From JAXDLW01 sp050998755 (lineage in GTDB: Bacteria; Chloroflexota; Dormibacteria; DASZGP01), in assembly GCA_050998755.1 (NCBI GenBank), contig JBPCPW010000001.1:1-64000 (forward strand): 64,000 nucleotides of DNA, read 5' to 3'. Below the pieces are notes generated by a model. The model was given only the letters and a program-made list of their open reading frames with translations, was not told the origin of the DNA and searched no databases. The stretch's first letter is position 1, and each line of letters begins with the position of its first letter. The position numbers and the translations under genes were made by a program. This document shows positions 50,051-58,673 of this stretch, one piece after another.

Positions 50051-51526
50051 CTATACGTCGTGGTAGAGGTGGAACTCCCATGGATGTGGCCTCAATGCCA
50101 CCTGGTCGATCTCCTTGAGCTGCTTGTAGTCGATCCAGGTGTCGATCAGGTCCTGGGTGAACACCCCGCCCTCGAGCAGGAACTTGTTGTCCACCCTGAG
50201 CGCCGCCAGCGACTCGCCAAGTGAGCCGGGCGTGTTCTTGATCCGGGAGCGCTCGCGGGGTGACAGCTCGTAGATGTCGGAATCCACGGGCGCCGGGGGC
50301 TCGATCTTGTTCTTGACCCCGTCGAGGCCCGCCATCACCAGGGCGCTGAAAGCCAGGTACGGATTGGCTGCGGGGTCCGGGCAGCGGAACTCGATTCGCT
50401 TGGCCTTGGGGTTCGAGCTGTACATCGGGATGCGGACGCAGGCCGACCGGTTGCGCTTGCTGTAGACCAGGTTGATCGGCGCTTCGTACCCCGGTACCAG
50501 GCGCCGGTAGCTGTTGGTCGTCGGGGCGCAGAATGCCAGTAGCGCCGGCGCGTGCTTGAGAAGTCCGCCGACGTACCACCGCGCCATGTCGGACAGGCCG
50601 CCGTAACCGTTGCCGGCAAACAACGGCTTGCCGCCCTTCCACAGCGACTGGTGCACATGCATGCCGGAACCGTTGTCCTGGAACAGCGGCTTGGGCATGA
50701 AGGTCGCGACATAACCTCGTGAGGCCGAGAAGTTCTTGACGATGTACTTGTATTTCTGCATGTCATCCGCGTGGGCCTTGAGGGTGTTGAAACGCAGGTC
50801 GATCTCCGCCTGGCCCGCGGTACCCACCTCGTGGTGCTGGACCTCGACCTGCAGTCCAGCCTCGATCAGCTTGAGCATCAGCTCAGAGCGGAAGTCCTGG
50901 AGCTTGTCAACCGGCGGGACAGGGAAGTAGCCCTCCTTGTGCCGCGGGCGGAAGGCCATGTTGGGCTCACCGCCCTCGATGCCCGAGTTCCAGATGCCCT
51001 CATCAGAGTCGATGAAGTAGTACCCCGAGTGGGCATTCTGGTCGAACGAGAGCGAGTTGAAGATGTAGAACTCCGCCTCGGCTCCGAAGAACGCGGTGTC
51101 CGCGATTTTGGTCTGCTGCAGGTACGCCTCCGCCTTGGTGGCGACGAAGCGTGGGTCGCGGCTGTAGGGCTCGCGGGTGATGGGATCGAAGATGTCGTGG
51201 TGCACGACCAGCGTCGGCACGTTGAGAACCGGGTCCATGTAGGCCGTGCTGGGATCGGGCAGGAGCAGCATGTCCGATTCGTTGATGGCCTGGAACCCGC
51301 GGATCGATGAGCCGTCGAAGCCCAGGCCCTCGGTCTGCAGGTCGGCGGTGAATTCGGCAATCGGCAGGGAGAAGTGCTGGGTGCCTCCGGGTAGGTCGGT
51401 GAAGCGAACGTCGACCACCAGGGCGCCGGCGGACTTGGCCTTGCGGATGACCTCGGCGAGGCTGGTGGAGGCCACGCCACCCTGGGCGCGGCTGGTCTGC
51501 TTGGGCTCGGGCTTAGGTGCTGCCAA
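50051..51526 (-). CDS. glnA: Glutamine synthetase type I (GSI-beta-like)
   Basis: 491 aa from TTG 51526, preceded by GGAGGAG. Signatures: latch loop GLGFDGSSIRGFQAINESDM, metal site FFGAEAEFYIF, EVQHHEVGTAGQAEIDLRF, ATP site KNFSASRGYVATFMPKPLFQ-D, NGSGMHVHQSLWK, and LVPGYEAPINLVYSKRNRSA. DIYELSPRERSRI occupies the place of the adenylylation loop (NLYxLPPEE) and keeps the Tyr, so control by GlnE-like adenylylation is plausible. It makes glutamine from glutamate, ammonia and ATP. A second, divergent glutamine synthetase lies at 62076. Confidence 0.95.
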   Translation of the reverse strand: MAAPKPEPKQTSRAQGGVASTSLAEVIRKAKSAGALVVDVRFTDLPGGTQHFSLPIAEFTADLQTEGLGFDGSSIRGFQAINESDMLLLPDPSTAYMDPVLNVPTLVVHHDIFDPITREPYSRDPRFVATKAEAYLQQTKIADTAFFGAEAEFYIFNSLSFDQNAHSGYYFIDSDEGIWNSGIEGGEPNMAFRPRHKEGYFPVPPVDKLQDFRSELMLKLIEAGLQVEVQHHEVGTAGQAEIDLRFNTLKAHADDMQKYKYIVKNFSASRGYVATFMPKPLFQDNGSGMHVHQSLWKGGKPLFAGNGYGGLSDMARWYVGGLLKHAPALLAFCAPTTNSYRRLVPGYEAPINLVYSKRNRSACVRIPMYSSNPKAKRIEFRCPDPAANPYLAFSALVMAGLDGVKNKIEPPAPVDSDIYELSPRERSRIKNTPGSLGESLAALRVDNKFLLEGGVFTQDLIDTWIDYKQLKEIDQVALRPHPWEFHLYHDV

Positions 51527-51636
51527 CGGTCTCCTCCATCTCTTCGGATCGGGCGGCCCCCGGCCCTCCGATCGCTGTCACCACACGGGCGCGACATCGC
51601 TTCGCCGCGACACCCGGAGAGGTTACATGCCCCCGG

Positions 51637-52554
51637 TCAGATCTCCCGGCGGCGCAGGCTGTAGACCGTCAATGAGAGGACGCCGATGATCCATAGCGCG
51701 GCCCAAAGTAGGAACTGGTCGGTGGGCGGCGCAGCGGCGAAGAAGGGGTTGGCGGTGGCGGCGCGGCCGGTGGTTCCCGAGCCGCGGTAGAGCGCGATCT
51801 CGGCCGCCGGCTGCAGCGAGTACACCGCGCCCCGCCAGAAGGCGTCGGTCGGCAGGATGAGCTTCGAGACGTAACCCGCGGTGGTGATGCCCTGGTTGTT
51901 GAAGGCCTCGCCGATGCCGGCGGCGATCCCGCCGAACCAGGCGAGCCCGAAGATGCCCAGGGTCACCACGCCGGCGGTCATCCCCGAGAGCCGGGTGCTG
52001 ACCAACAGGGCGAGCGTGAGCAGGATCACCACGTGGCCGACGAGGTAGAGCAGAAACACCAGGGGGTTGGGCGGCATGTAGCCCACGACCAGGTTGACCA
52101 CCAGAATCTCGACGAGCGCCGCACCGCCCGCGTACATCACCGCCAGGGATGAGAGCCCCAGCCATTTGCCGAGGACGTACTCAGCGCGGCTTATCGGCCT
52201 GGTCAGTACCGCCAGCGCGATGCCCGACTCGAGGTCGGAGGAGATCGCCGGTGACGCCACGAACACGGTGCTGATCGCCAGGACGAAGGCAAACATGAAC
52301 ATGACCACGATCAGGAGCTGCGAGACAATCAGCTTGAGCTCAACTGTCGTCAGCGGGCGGCCATTGTTGTCTGTCACCGTCGTCAGCCGGTTCATGCCCC
52401 AGGCGGTCAGGCCGACCACCAGCACCGTGACCACCAGGAGGGCCAGCAGCAGCTTGCGGCGGAGGGCTTCCTTGGCGGTCAGCCGCGCAATCGCCAGGAC
52501 TGGGCGGGTATTTATGCCCCCCATGTGCCATCGAGCGCCGGCGCTGGCCGCCAT
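51637..52554 (-). CDS. ABC transporter permease (ABC-2 / NosY-like)
   Basis: 305 aa from ATG 52554. The N-terminal amphipathic segment (PVLAIARLTAKEALRRKLLL) leads into the first helix, followed by about five more (LLIVVMFMFAFVLAISTVFV; LEILVVNLVVGYMPPN-type loop; VVTLGIFGLAWFGGIAAGIG; LWAALWIIGVLSLTV). The phrase SPAISSDLESGIALAVLTRP is typical of NosY-like and bacitracin-type ABC-2 permeases. Its start overlaps the last base of the ATPase gene. It is the last gene of a sigma, anti-sigma, ATPase, permease operon. Confidence 0.88.
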   Translation of the reverse strand: MAASAGARWHMGGINTRPVLAIARLTAKEALRRKLLLALLVVTVLVVGLTAWGMNRLTTVTDNNGRPLTTVELKLIVSQLLIVVMFMFAFVLAISTVFVASPAISSDLESGIALAVLTRPISRAEYVLGKWLGLSSLAVMYAGGAALVEILVVNLVVGYMPPNPLVFLLYLVGHVVILLTLALLVSTRLSGMTAGVVTLGIFGLAWFGGIAAGIGEAFNNQGITTAGYVSKLILPTDAFWRGAVYSLQPAAEIALYRGSGTTGRAATANPFFAAAPPTDQFLLWAALWIIGVLSLTVYSLRRREI

Positions 52555-53537
52555 CAGCTCGGCTCCTCGCCGCCGAGGAGCTCCATGAAGCGCTCCTCGA
52601 GGCTCTGCTGTCGGGGCTCAACGGCGTACACCCGGCCGCCGGCCTTGACCAACGCGCTGACCATGTCCGGTACGCGCAACTCCTCCAGGCCGGACACCAT
52701 TACCCAACCCTCGTCCTCGTCCCGGACCGTCCCAAATCCCTCCAGGACGCGTCGCCCGGCGGCATCCAACCCGGTGGCGCGGACCCTCACCCCGCCGGTC
52801 CCCAGGAGCTCGTGCAGCGTCCCGGTGGCGATGACCGTTCCGTGGTTCACGATTGCCACCCGATCGCAGACCTGTTCGACCTCGGTCAGCAGGTGGGAGT
52901 TGAGGAAGACGGCGGTGCCATCCGCCTTGAGATGGCGAATTATTTCGCGCACGTCCCGACGCCCAACTGGGTCGAGGGCTGACGTGGGCTCGTCGAGGAT
53001 GACCAGGTCGGGTCGCCCCAGCAACGCGACGCCGATGCCGAGCCGCTGCTGCATGCCCTTGGAGAAGCCCCCAACGCGGTCGGATGAGCGCCCGGCCAGG
53101 CCGATCAGGTTGAGCACCCTGTCGAGTTCCGCCGGCCGGGTCATGCGCGGAATTCCCGCCAGTTCGCAGTGCAGAGAGAGGACCTCCGCCGCGGTCAACC
53201 AGGACTGGTAGCGGAAGAGTTCAGGTAGGTAGCCGACTCGCCGCCGAGTCTGCTTGTCGCCGATCGGGCTACCCAGGACCCAGGCCTCGCCGGTGGTCGG
53301 CGACGTCAGGCCGAGGAGCATCTTCACCGAGGTTGTCTTGCCGGCCCCGTTGGGCCCGAGGAAGCCGAACACCTCCCCGCGGGGCACCGTCATGGTCAGG
53401 TCTTTAACCGCCACGATGGGGCCGTAACGCTTGCCCAGGGCCGCGATGTGGATGGCGGATGAGGCGGCCGAGGCCGCCTCATCCTGGGTTCCGGACCTCG
53501 GAGCGGCGAGAGGGGTCGCCACCGTGGTCGAGGCCAT
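52554..53537 (-). CDS. ABC transporter ATP-binding protein
   Basis: 327 aa from ATG 53537. A 28-residue Ala/Ser/Thr-rich lead precedes the ATPase domain. Walker A is GFLGPNGAGKTTSVKMLLGL; the Q-loop region is VGYLPELFRYQSW; the signature reads GGFSKGMQQRLGIGVALLG; Walker B is LVILDEPTSALDPVG; the H-loop is FLNSHLLTEVEQVCD. The C-terminal extension (QSLEERFMELLGG) is typical of exporters such as NosF/BcrA. With the permease it forms an ABC-2 exporter placed under the linked sigma factor. Confidence 0.93.
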   Translation of the reverse strand: MASTTVATPLAAPRSGTQDEAASAASSAIHIAALGKRYGPIVAVKDLTMTVPRGEVFGFLGPNGAGKTTSVKMLLGLTSPTTGEAWVLGSPIGDKQTRRRVGYLPELFRYQSWLTAAEVLSLHCELAGIPRMTRPAELDRVLNLIGLAGRSSDRVGGFSKGMQQRLGIGVALLGRPDLVILDEPTSALDPVGRRDVREIIRHLKADGTAVFLNSHLLTEVEQVCDRVAIVNHGTVIATGTLHELLGTGGVRVRATGLDAAGRRVLEGFGTVRDEDEGWVMVSGLEELRVPDMVSALVKAGGRVYAVEPRQQSLEERFMELLGGEEPS

Positions 53538-53542
53538 GTCGC

Positions 53543-54721
53543 TCAGTTCAGGCTGTTGGCCACCGCGACCACGTCACCCTCGGAGAGAGTGCCGACCACG
53601 GCGTAGAGGATGCCCTTGTGTTGCCAGATGACGCCGGCGCCCAGGCCCGTGGAATCACCCACGAAGAGGCCCTTCTCGGCATTGTTGCCCTTGCCTACGG
53701 TGACATCGTGGGAGCCCTGGCCCGTTGGTACCGGCACGGGCAGCGTGGTGGTCGGGTCGCCGATCGCCTTGATCTGCGCGGCGAGGTCGGCAGGCATCCC
53801 TGGCAGTCCTGCCAGGTAGTTCTCCAGGTCCTGGATGGAGGCGCCGCTGGAGTTGACCTTGGGGGTTGTCATCTGGACGATGGCCAGCGACGGGATCTGG
53901 AAGCCCTCGCCGCCACCCCGTCTCGCGCTCTTGGAGATTGGCGCGCCCGCGGAGTCCTCCGCCGGGGTGCCGACGTTGGCCAGGCTTGGGCCGCCATAGA
54001 TCGTGAGAACGCCGGGGCCGGCGGTCACCGAGATGGTGCTGCCGTTCATGCCGTCAGGCATCGCCGGCAAGGCGTGGCCCCTGGATTGCTCGTACTTCGC
54101 CGCCTTGTCGCGGTCGATGGTGAACGAACCCTGGAGAGTCCCGAACGTCTCGAACTGCGGCTGGCCGCTGACGTCTTTGGGGAGCGACCCCGGCACCAGG
54201 ACCTTGCCCAGGCCCGAGCCCACCAGCGCCGCCTGGGCACTGGTCGCGGACCGGAAAGTGGGCTGGGTTCCAAGCTTGTAGGTGCCGAACTGCGAGAGGT
54301 CGGGCAGTGACTTGAGGTCGCCCGTGCTGACGCTGACGGGTTTGAACTGCTGTGGCTCGAAGGTCTGGACCACCCCCTCGGCAACCCCTGTGGCGACAAG
54401 GGCGCCCATCAGGCCTACGGTGAGGATCGCGGCGGCCGCGGGCCGGAAGACGCGACGCTGGCGCAGGCGCGCCAGCCAGCCCTGGGGGCCGCCGGTGGGC
54501 TGGTCGGCCGCGAGACGGCGGACACGCAGCAACGCGACCTGGGGCTCGACCCGGCTCTCCGGTACCGCCAGGAGGACGGAAACCCCGGAGGCCTCGGCCC
54601 TGACCTGCTCGGCCCGGCCGCGGCACTCCTCGCACGACGCGAAGTGAGCGCTGTCCGCGGCGCTGGTGGTGGCGGGCTCGTCCTGCATACGACGCAGGAT
54701 GCCCTCGTTCAGGTGACTCAT
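53543..54721 (-). CDS. Anti-sigma factor with zinc-finger motif, one TM helix and large outer domain
   Basis: 392 aa from ATG 54721, overlapping the sigma gene stop by ATGA. The N-terminal ZAS motif is HFASCEECRG (His26, Cys30, Cys33). One membrane helix follows near 92-115 (AAAAILTVGLMGALVATGVA). The outer 275 residues (DUF4367-like feel) include RSATSAQAALVGSGLGKVLV and end HKGILYAVVGTLSEGDVVAV, a strand pattern seen in envelope sensors. It should hold the sigma factor inactive until an envelope signal releases it, probably by proteolysis. Confidence 0.85.
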   Translation of the reverse strand: MSHLNEGILRRMQDEPATTSAADSAHFASCEECRGRAEQVRAEASGVSVLLAVPESRVEPQVALLRVRRLAADQPTGGPQGWLARLRQRRVFRPAAAAILTVGLMGALVATGVAEGVVQTFEPQQFKPVSVSTGDLKSLPDLSQFGTYKLGTQPTFRSATSAQAALVGSGLGKVLVPGSLPKDVSGQPQFETFGTLQGSFTIDRDKAAKYEQSRGHALPAMPDGMNGSTISVTAGPGVLTIYGGPSLANVGTPAEDSAGAPISKSARRGGGEGFQIPSLAIVQMTTPKVNSSGASIQDLENYLAGLPGMPADLAAQIKAIGDPTTTLPVPVPTGQGSHDVTVGKGNNAEKGLFVGDSTGLGAGVIWQHKGILYAVVGTLSEGDVVAVANSLN

Positions 54722-55290
54722 TTCTGTACCTCCGATCTCAGTTTCAATTCAGCCCGGCGCAGCAGGGTGCCAACCTGCCCGACGGATACGCCCATCGCCC
54801 CGGCCACCTCGGCGTAGCTCAGTCCGCTGTAGCGGAGCGCCAGCACGGCAGCGCTATTTTTCGGCAGTCGTCTCATCGCGTCGCGAACCCGCTCCCGCTG
54901 CGCCGCCTCCTGCACCACCCCCTCAGGGTCGGCGCTCATGTCGCTCTCCGGAATGGCCACCGCCTCTTCGCGGCTCGCCCGGCGGCGGTTGCCCCGCAGC
55001 ACGTTGAGTGCGCGGTGCCAGGCCGCGCGATGGAGCCAGGGGGCGGCGTAGTCGGCCTCGGCGGGGTGGTTGCGGTGGAACTCCAGGAAGACCTCCTGGG
55101 CCACCTCTTCGGCCTCGTGACGATTGGCCAGCACGCGGTTGGCGATACCCACCACGCGGGAGTACTCGGCCAGGAACAGCTTCTCGAACGGTTCGGGAAG
55201 CCCCGAACCCCTGCGCTGCAGCGGCACCTCGCCCGCCTGGGCCTGGGCCTGGGTCGCCGGCAGGATGCTCAGTGTCGCGCTGTCCTCCAT
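54718..55290 (-). CDS. ECF-type sigma factor (SigE/RpoE-like)
   Basis: 190 aa from ATG 55290. Region 2: FEKLFLAEYSRVVGIANRVL, HEAEEVAQEVFLEFHRN and APWLHRAAWHRALNVLRG. Region 4: AMRRLPKNSAAVLALRYSGL, SYAEVAGAMGVSVGQVGTLL and RRAELKLRSE. The first about 30 residues (Ala/Gln-rich) are extra. It is translationally coupled to its zinc-finger anti-sigma gene and heads the exporter operon, so the exporter is probably part of its response, for example to antimicrobial or envelope stress. Confidence 0.92.
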   Translation of the reverse strand: MEDSATLSILPATQAQAQAGEVPLQRRGSGLPEPFEKLFLAEYSRVVGIANRVLANRHEAEEVAQEVFLEFHRNHPAEADYAAPWLHRAAWHRALNVLRGNRRRASREEAVAIPESDMSADPEGVVQEAAQRERVRDAMRRLPKNSAAVLALRYSGLSYAEVAGAMGVSVGQVGTLLRRAELKLRSEVQK

Positions 55291-55347
55291 GCCCTATAAG
55301 CACCGCGGGCCCCCTGATTGTGACAGCGGCGCGAACCCGCCCGTTAC

Positions 55348-57141
55348 TCAGTCGGCTATCAGGCTCCGCGCGCGCAGCGCGATGCTCAGTGCGACGCGGG
55401 TCTCCGCGTCCTCCAGCGAAACCGCCAGCAGGGCTTCGATCCGCTGCACCCGGTAGGACAGGCTGTTGACGTGGAGGTGCAGCGCGCGGGCTGCCGCCCG
55501 TCGGTTCCAGTGTTCGGCCGACAGGTGCTCCAGGGTCTCTACAAGGGGGGTGCGCCGCCCCTCCTGGTAGCGGAGGAGGGGACCCAGGGTTTCGTCGATG
55601 AAGCGGCGCAGGACCATCGGGTTCTGGACCTCGAGCAGCAACCGAAATGCCCCCAGGTTGCGATACGAGCTGACCCTGCCAGCGGCGCCACCGCGGCGGG
55701 CCAGGCGCAGGGACTGGCGCGCCTCGTCGTGGGCTCGCGGCAGGTCGTGCACCTCCTGCGTGGCATTGCCGATCCCGAGCGAAAAGGAGCCCTTGGACAC
55801 GGTCCGCTTGAGGGTCTTGAGGAGCATGTCGCCGAAGGCCTCGAGGGCCTTGAGTTCTGCGGCGGAGGCGGGCACATCCCCCTCCTCGCCGACTGGGACC
55901 AGCAGCACCAGCGACGCCGGCCGGGTGACCACCAGCGAGCCGGCGAAGCGCCGCGTCGTGAGGTCGGTGACGATGCCATGAAGGCGGTCCTGGCTGCTGC
56001 GGGATTCCAGGGCCGCGGCAGCCGCCTCGTCGTCCGGCTCCACCACCATCACCCAGGAGCGTCCTGCCACCCGGTAACCGAGGCGCTCGGCCTGGACCGC
56101 GAGGCGCCCCGCCTCCTGCGGTCCGAGACCGTGGTTCAGGAGTTCCTCGAGGAGGTCACCCCGGAGACGGCGCTCGACCTCCGCGGCGGTCCGCTCGCGC
56201 ACCAGCTCGAGCGCCAGCACGGTGGCGCCGTGTTCCAGCGCGCGGCGCAGGTTGGGGTGGTCGATGGGGACCGATTCCGCCGCGAGCACCGCCAGCAGGT
56301 CGTCGCCGGCACGGATCGGGGTCAGGGTGATCGGTCGCGGCGGGCGACCGGCAATGACATCGACGGGGTCGCTGTCACTGCTGTGGAGCATCGCCGAGGG
56401 CAGGTCCAGCCGGCTGATACCCAGTCCCTGGGAGCGCCCGCCCGGACGCTCGAGCCGGAACCCGGACGGGTCGAAGAGATCGACGCGGGCCCCGCGCAGC
56501 GCGGTGATGGCCTCCAGGATCGCGCCTGGTCCGGCACCCCGAAGGGCCAGGGCGGTGAACCGCTCGTGGATCGCCTGCGAGCCGCGGATCTCGTCCAGCT
56601 GGGTCTCGAGGCGGCGCTGCAGCTGGCTGCGCTCAATGATTCCTGCCACCTGGCCCGCGATCGCCAACAGAAAGTCGATGTCCGCGCGGTTGAAATCGCG
56701 CCGCTCTTCGGACTGGACATTGACCACGCCGATGAGCCGCTCGCCGGCCAGGATCGGCACCGACAGCATCGCCGTCAGCCGCTTCTGGTCGACGCCGCGG
56801 AGGAACTGGAATCGCGGTTCCTTGGTGACGTCCGGCACCACCAGGGCCTGCTGGTTGGCCGCCACCCACCCGGTGATTCCCTCGCCCAGGCGCATCCGCG
56901 CCTTGCCGATGTTGCCGCTATCGAGGCCGTTGGTGGCGGTGAGTACGATCTCGTCCTCCGAGTCGTAGATGTAGATCGAGCAGACCTCCACCTGCATCGC
57001 ACCCGTGGTCTCATGGATGATCAGGTCCAGGAGTGCGTCGGGTTCTAGCGTGGACGCCGCGGCCTTGCTCAGGCGCTGGACAAAGAGGAGCTCCCGTAAG
57101 GAGGTGTCCTCGGGGGCGGCGGCGATGCTGGCCTGGGCCAT
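55348..57141 (-). CDS. GAF-PucR (CdaR-like) transcriptional regulator
   Basis: 597 aa from ATG 57141. A GAF domain occupies about 25-170 (ETTGAMQVEVCSIYIYDSED; AMLSVPILAGERLIGVVNVQ). A coiled linker (RSQLQRRLETQLDEIRGSQA) leads to a central GGDEF-like PucR region (GSFSLGIGNATQEVHDLPRA). The C-terminal HTH_30 reads VETLEHLSAEHWNRRAAARA, then LHLHVNSLSYRVQRIEALL. Such regulators control purine, amino-acid or similar catabolic genes. It is divergent from kynureninase, with two direct repeats in between that could be its operator. Confidence 0.9.
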   Translation of the reverse strand: MAQASIAAAPEDTSLRELLFVQRLSKAAASTLEPDALLDLIIHETTGAMQVEVCSIYIYDSEDEIVLTATNGLDSGNIGKARMRLGEGITGWVAANQQALVVPDVTKEPRFQFLRGVDQKRLTAMLSVPILAGERLIGVVNVQSEERRDFNRADIDFLLAIAGQVAGIIERSQLQRRLETQLDEIRGSQAIHERFTALALRGAGPGAILEAITALRGARVDLFDPSGFRLERPGGRSQGLGISRLDLPSAMLHSSDSDPVDVIAGRPPRPITLTPIRAGDDLLAVLAAESVPIDHPNLRRALEHGATVLALELVRERTAAEVERRLRGDLLEELLNHGLGPQEAGRLAVQAERLGYRVAGRSWVMVVEPDDEAAAAALESRSSQDRLHGIVTDLTTRRFAGSLVVTRPASLVLLVPVGEEGDVPASAAELKALEAFGDMLLKTLKRTVSKGSFSLGIGNATQEVHDLPRAHDEARQSLRLARRGGAAGRVSSYRNLGAFRLLLEVQNPMVLRRFIDETLGPLLRYQEGRRTPLVETLEHLSAEHWNRRAAARALHLHVNSLSYRVQRIEALLAVSLEDAETRVALSIALRARSLIAD

Positions 57142-57169
57142 TTGCGGCGCAGTCTACCGTTCCGCCATA

Positions 57170-57215
57170 CCGCGGGCATAGTGTGAAGCGCACAAAGAAC
57201 ACCGCGGGAGTAGTG
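57170..57215. promoter_or_regulatory. Two direct repeats in the PucR-like/kynureninase divergent promoter
   Basis: CCGCGGGCATAGTG (57170-57183) and CCGCGGGAGTAGTG (57202-57215) match at 12 of 14 positions. Their starts are 32 bp apart, about three DNA turns, so both would face the same side of the helix. Each begins with the palindrome CCGCGG. Placement in the only divergent promoter next to a PucR-like regulator makes them a candidate operator pair for that protein, controlling itself and the kynureninase gene. Confidence 0.55.
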
Positions 57216-57268
57216 CTACAGATGACAACGCGCGCCCTGGCGTGCGGCGCTCTATCCTGCCTGAGGTG

Positions 57269-58531
57269 ATGGACGACGTGGCCACCCGGCGGGCTCCGAG
57301 GGATCGGAATGAGTGCCTCGGTCTTGACCAGGCCGACCCGCTGGCCGCGCTGCGAGCGGAGTTCGACCTCGGCCCGGCACTGGTTTACCTCGACGGCAAC
57401 TCGCTCGGCGCACTGCCGCGGGCGGTGCCGGCACGGGTTGCCGACGCGGTGCGACGGGAATGGGGCAGCGGGCTGATCCGCAGCTGGACCGAGGCGCATT
57501 GGATCGAGGCGCCGGCCCGGGTTGGCGCCAGGATCGCGCCGCTGATCGGAGCAGCGGCCGACGAGGTCATCTGCTGTGACAGCACCTCGGTCAACGTCTT
57601 CAAGCTTCTTGGAGCCGCGCTATTGGCGCAGCCCGATCGCCACGTCATCCTGACCGAACTTTCAAACTTCCCCACCGACGTCTACATGGCCGAGGGGCTG
57701 GCCGAGATGGCCGACCGGGGTTGGAGCGTGAGGCGCGTCCTGCGCAGCCAGCTGGAGAGTGCCCTGGAAAGCGACGTCGCGGTCATGCTGCTGACCCACG
57801 TCGACTTCACCAGCGGCTACGTCCATGACATGCGCGGGCTGACAGCGGCGGCGCGGGCCGCCGGGGTGCTGACGCTCTGGGACCTGTCTCACAGTGCCGG
57901 CGCCCTGGAGGTCGACCTCGGCGGGTGTGGGGTCGACATGGCGGTGGGGTGCGGTTACAAGTACCTCAACGGCGGTCCCGGCGCGCCCGCCTATCTCTTC
58001 GTGTCACGGCGGCTGCACAGCACGGTGAGGTCTCCCCTGTGGGGGTGGATGGGTCACGCGCAACCATTTGACTTCAGCCCCACGTACCATCCCGCCCCCG
58101 GAGTCCGGGGCTTTGCCGCAGGCACCCCGTCGATCCTTGGGCTGGCGGCCCTCGAAGCCGCGTTGGAGGTGTGGGCGACGGTGGACGTCCGCTTGGTTCG
58201 ACAGAAGGCCGCCGACCTGACCGACACCTTCCTGGCCCTGGTCGACGAGCGCCTCCAGGGCTTCGGCATCGAGGTGCTGTCGCCGCGACCAGCCCGGCTG
58301 CGCGGGGCGCAGGTCGCCCTGCGCCATCCCCACGCGTATGCCGTGATGTCCGCGCTTCGGGAGCGCGGGGTTATCGGCGATACCCGGCCGCCCGACGTCA
58401 TGCGCTTTGGTTTCGCGCCGCTCTACACGCGCTTCACGGATGCCTGGGACGCGGTGGACGCCCTGGCCGAGGTGCTGGCGGGCGAGAGCTGGCGAGAACC
58501 CCGCCACGTTCGGCGACTGGAGGTGAGCTAG
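57269..58531 (+). CDS. kynU: Kynureninase
   Basis: 420 aa from ATG 57269; GTG 57278, seven bases after GAGGTGAT, is an equally good start. PLP fold-type I: ALVYLDGNSLGALPRAVPAR, LIRSWTEAHWIEAPARVGAR, CCDSTSVNVFKLLGAALLA, LTHVDFTSGYVHDMRGLTA, WDLSHSAGALEVDL and the PLP Lys in GCGYKYLNGGPGAPAYL. GWMGHAQPFDFSPTYHPAPG is characteristic of kynureninase. It cleaves kynurenine to anthranilate and alanine. No other kyn genes are in the window; the adjacent permease may import the substrate or a related amino acid. Confidence 0.93.
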   Translation: MDDVATRRAPRDRNECLGLDQADPLAALRAEFDLGPALVYLDGNSLGALPRAVPARVADAVRREWGSGLIRSWTEAHWIEAPARVGARIAPLIGAAADEVICCDSTSVNVFKLLGAALLAQPDRHVILTELSNFPTDVYMAEGLAEMADRGWSVRRVLRSQLESALESDVAVMLLTHVDFTSGYVHDMRGLTAAARAAGVLTLWDLSHSAGALEVDLGGCGVDMAVGCGYKYLNGGPGAPAYLFVSRRLHSTVRSPLWGWMGHAQPFDFSPTYHPAPGVRGFAAGTPSILGLAALEAALEVWATVDVRLVRQKAADLTDTFLALVDERLQGFGIEVLSPRPARLRGAQVALRHPHAYAVMSALRERGVIGDTRPPDVMRFGFAPLYTRFTDAWDAVDALAEVLAGESWREPRHVRRLEVS

Positions 58532-58673
58532 CCGTCAGATTTGTGCGGGCAACACGAAAAACGGCTCCTGATCTCTTGTCTGTAACACCAGGCTCCGCCC
58601 GCCCTCGACGCCTATTGTTCGGGTCATTCGAGTCCCGGTTGGGGGGATTCATCGATTGGACGGAGGTTTACCC

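Noticed and set aside
55471..57048. 525-codon plus-strand frame
   Set aside because: Longest shadow frame in the window; fully antisense to the GAF-PucR regulator, whose domains are unmistakable.
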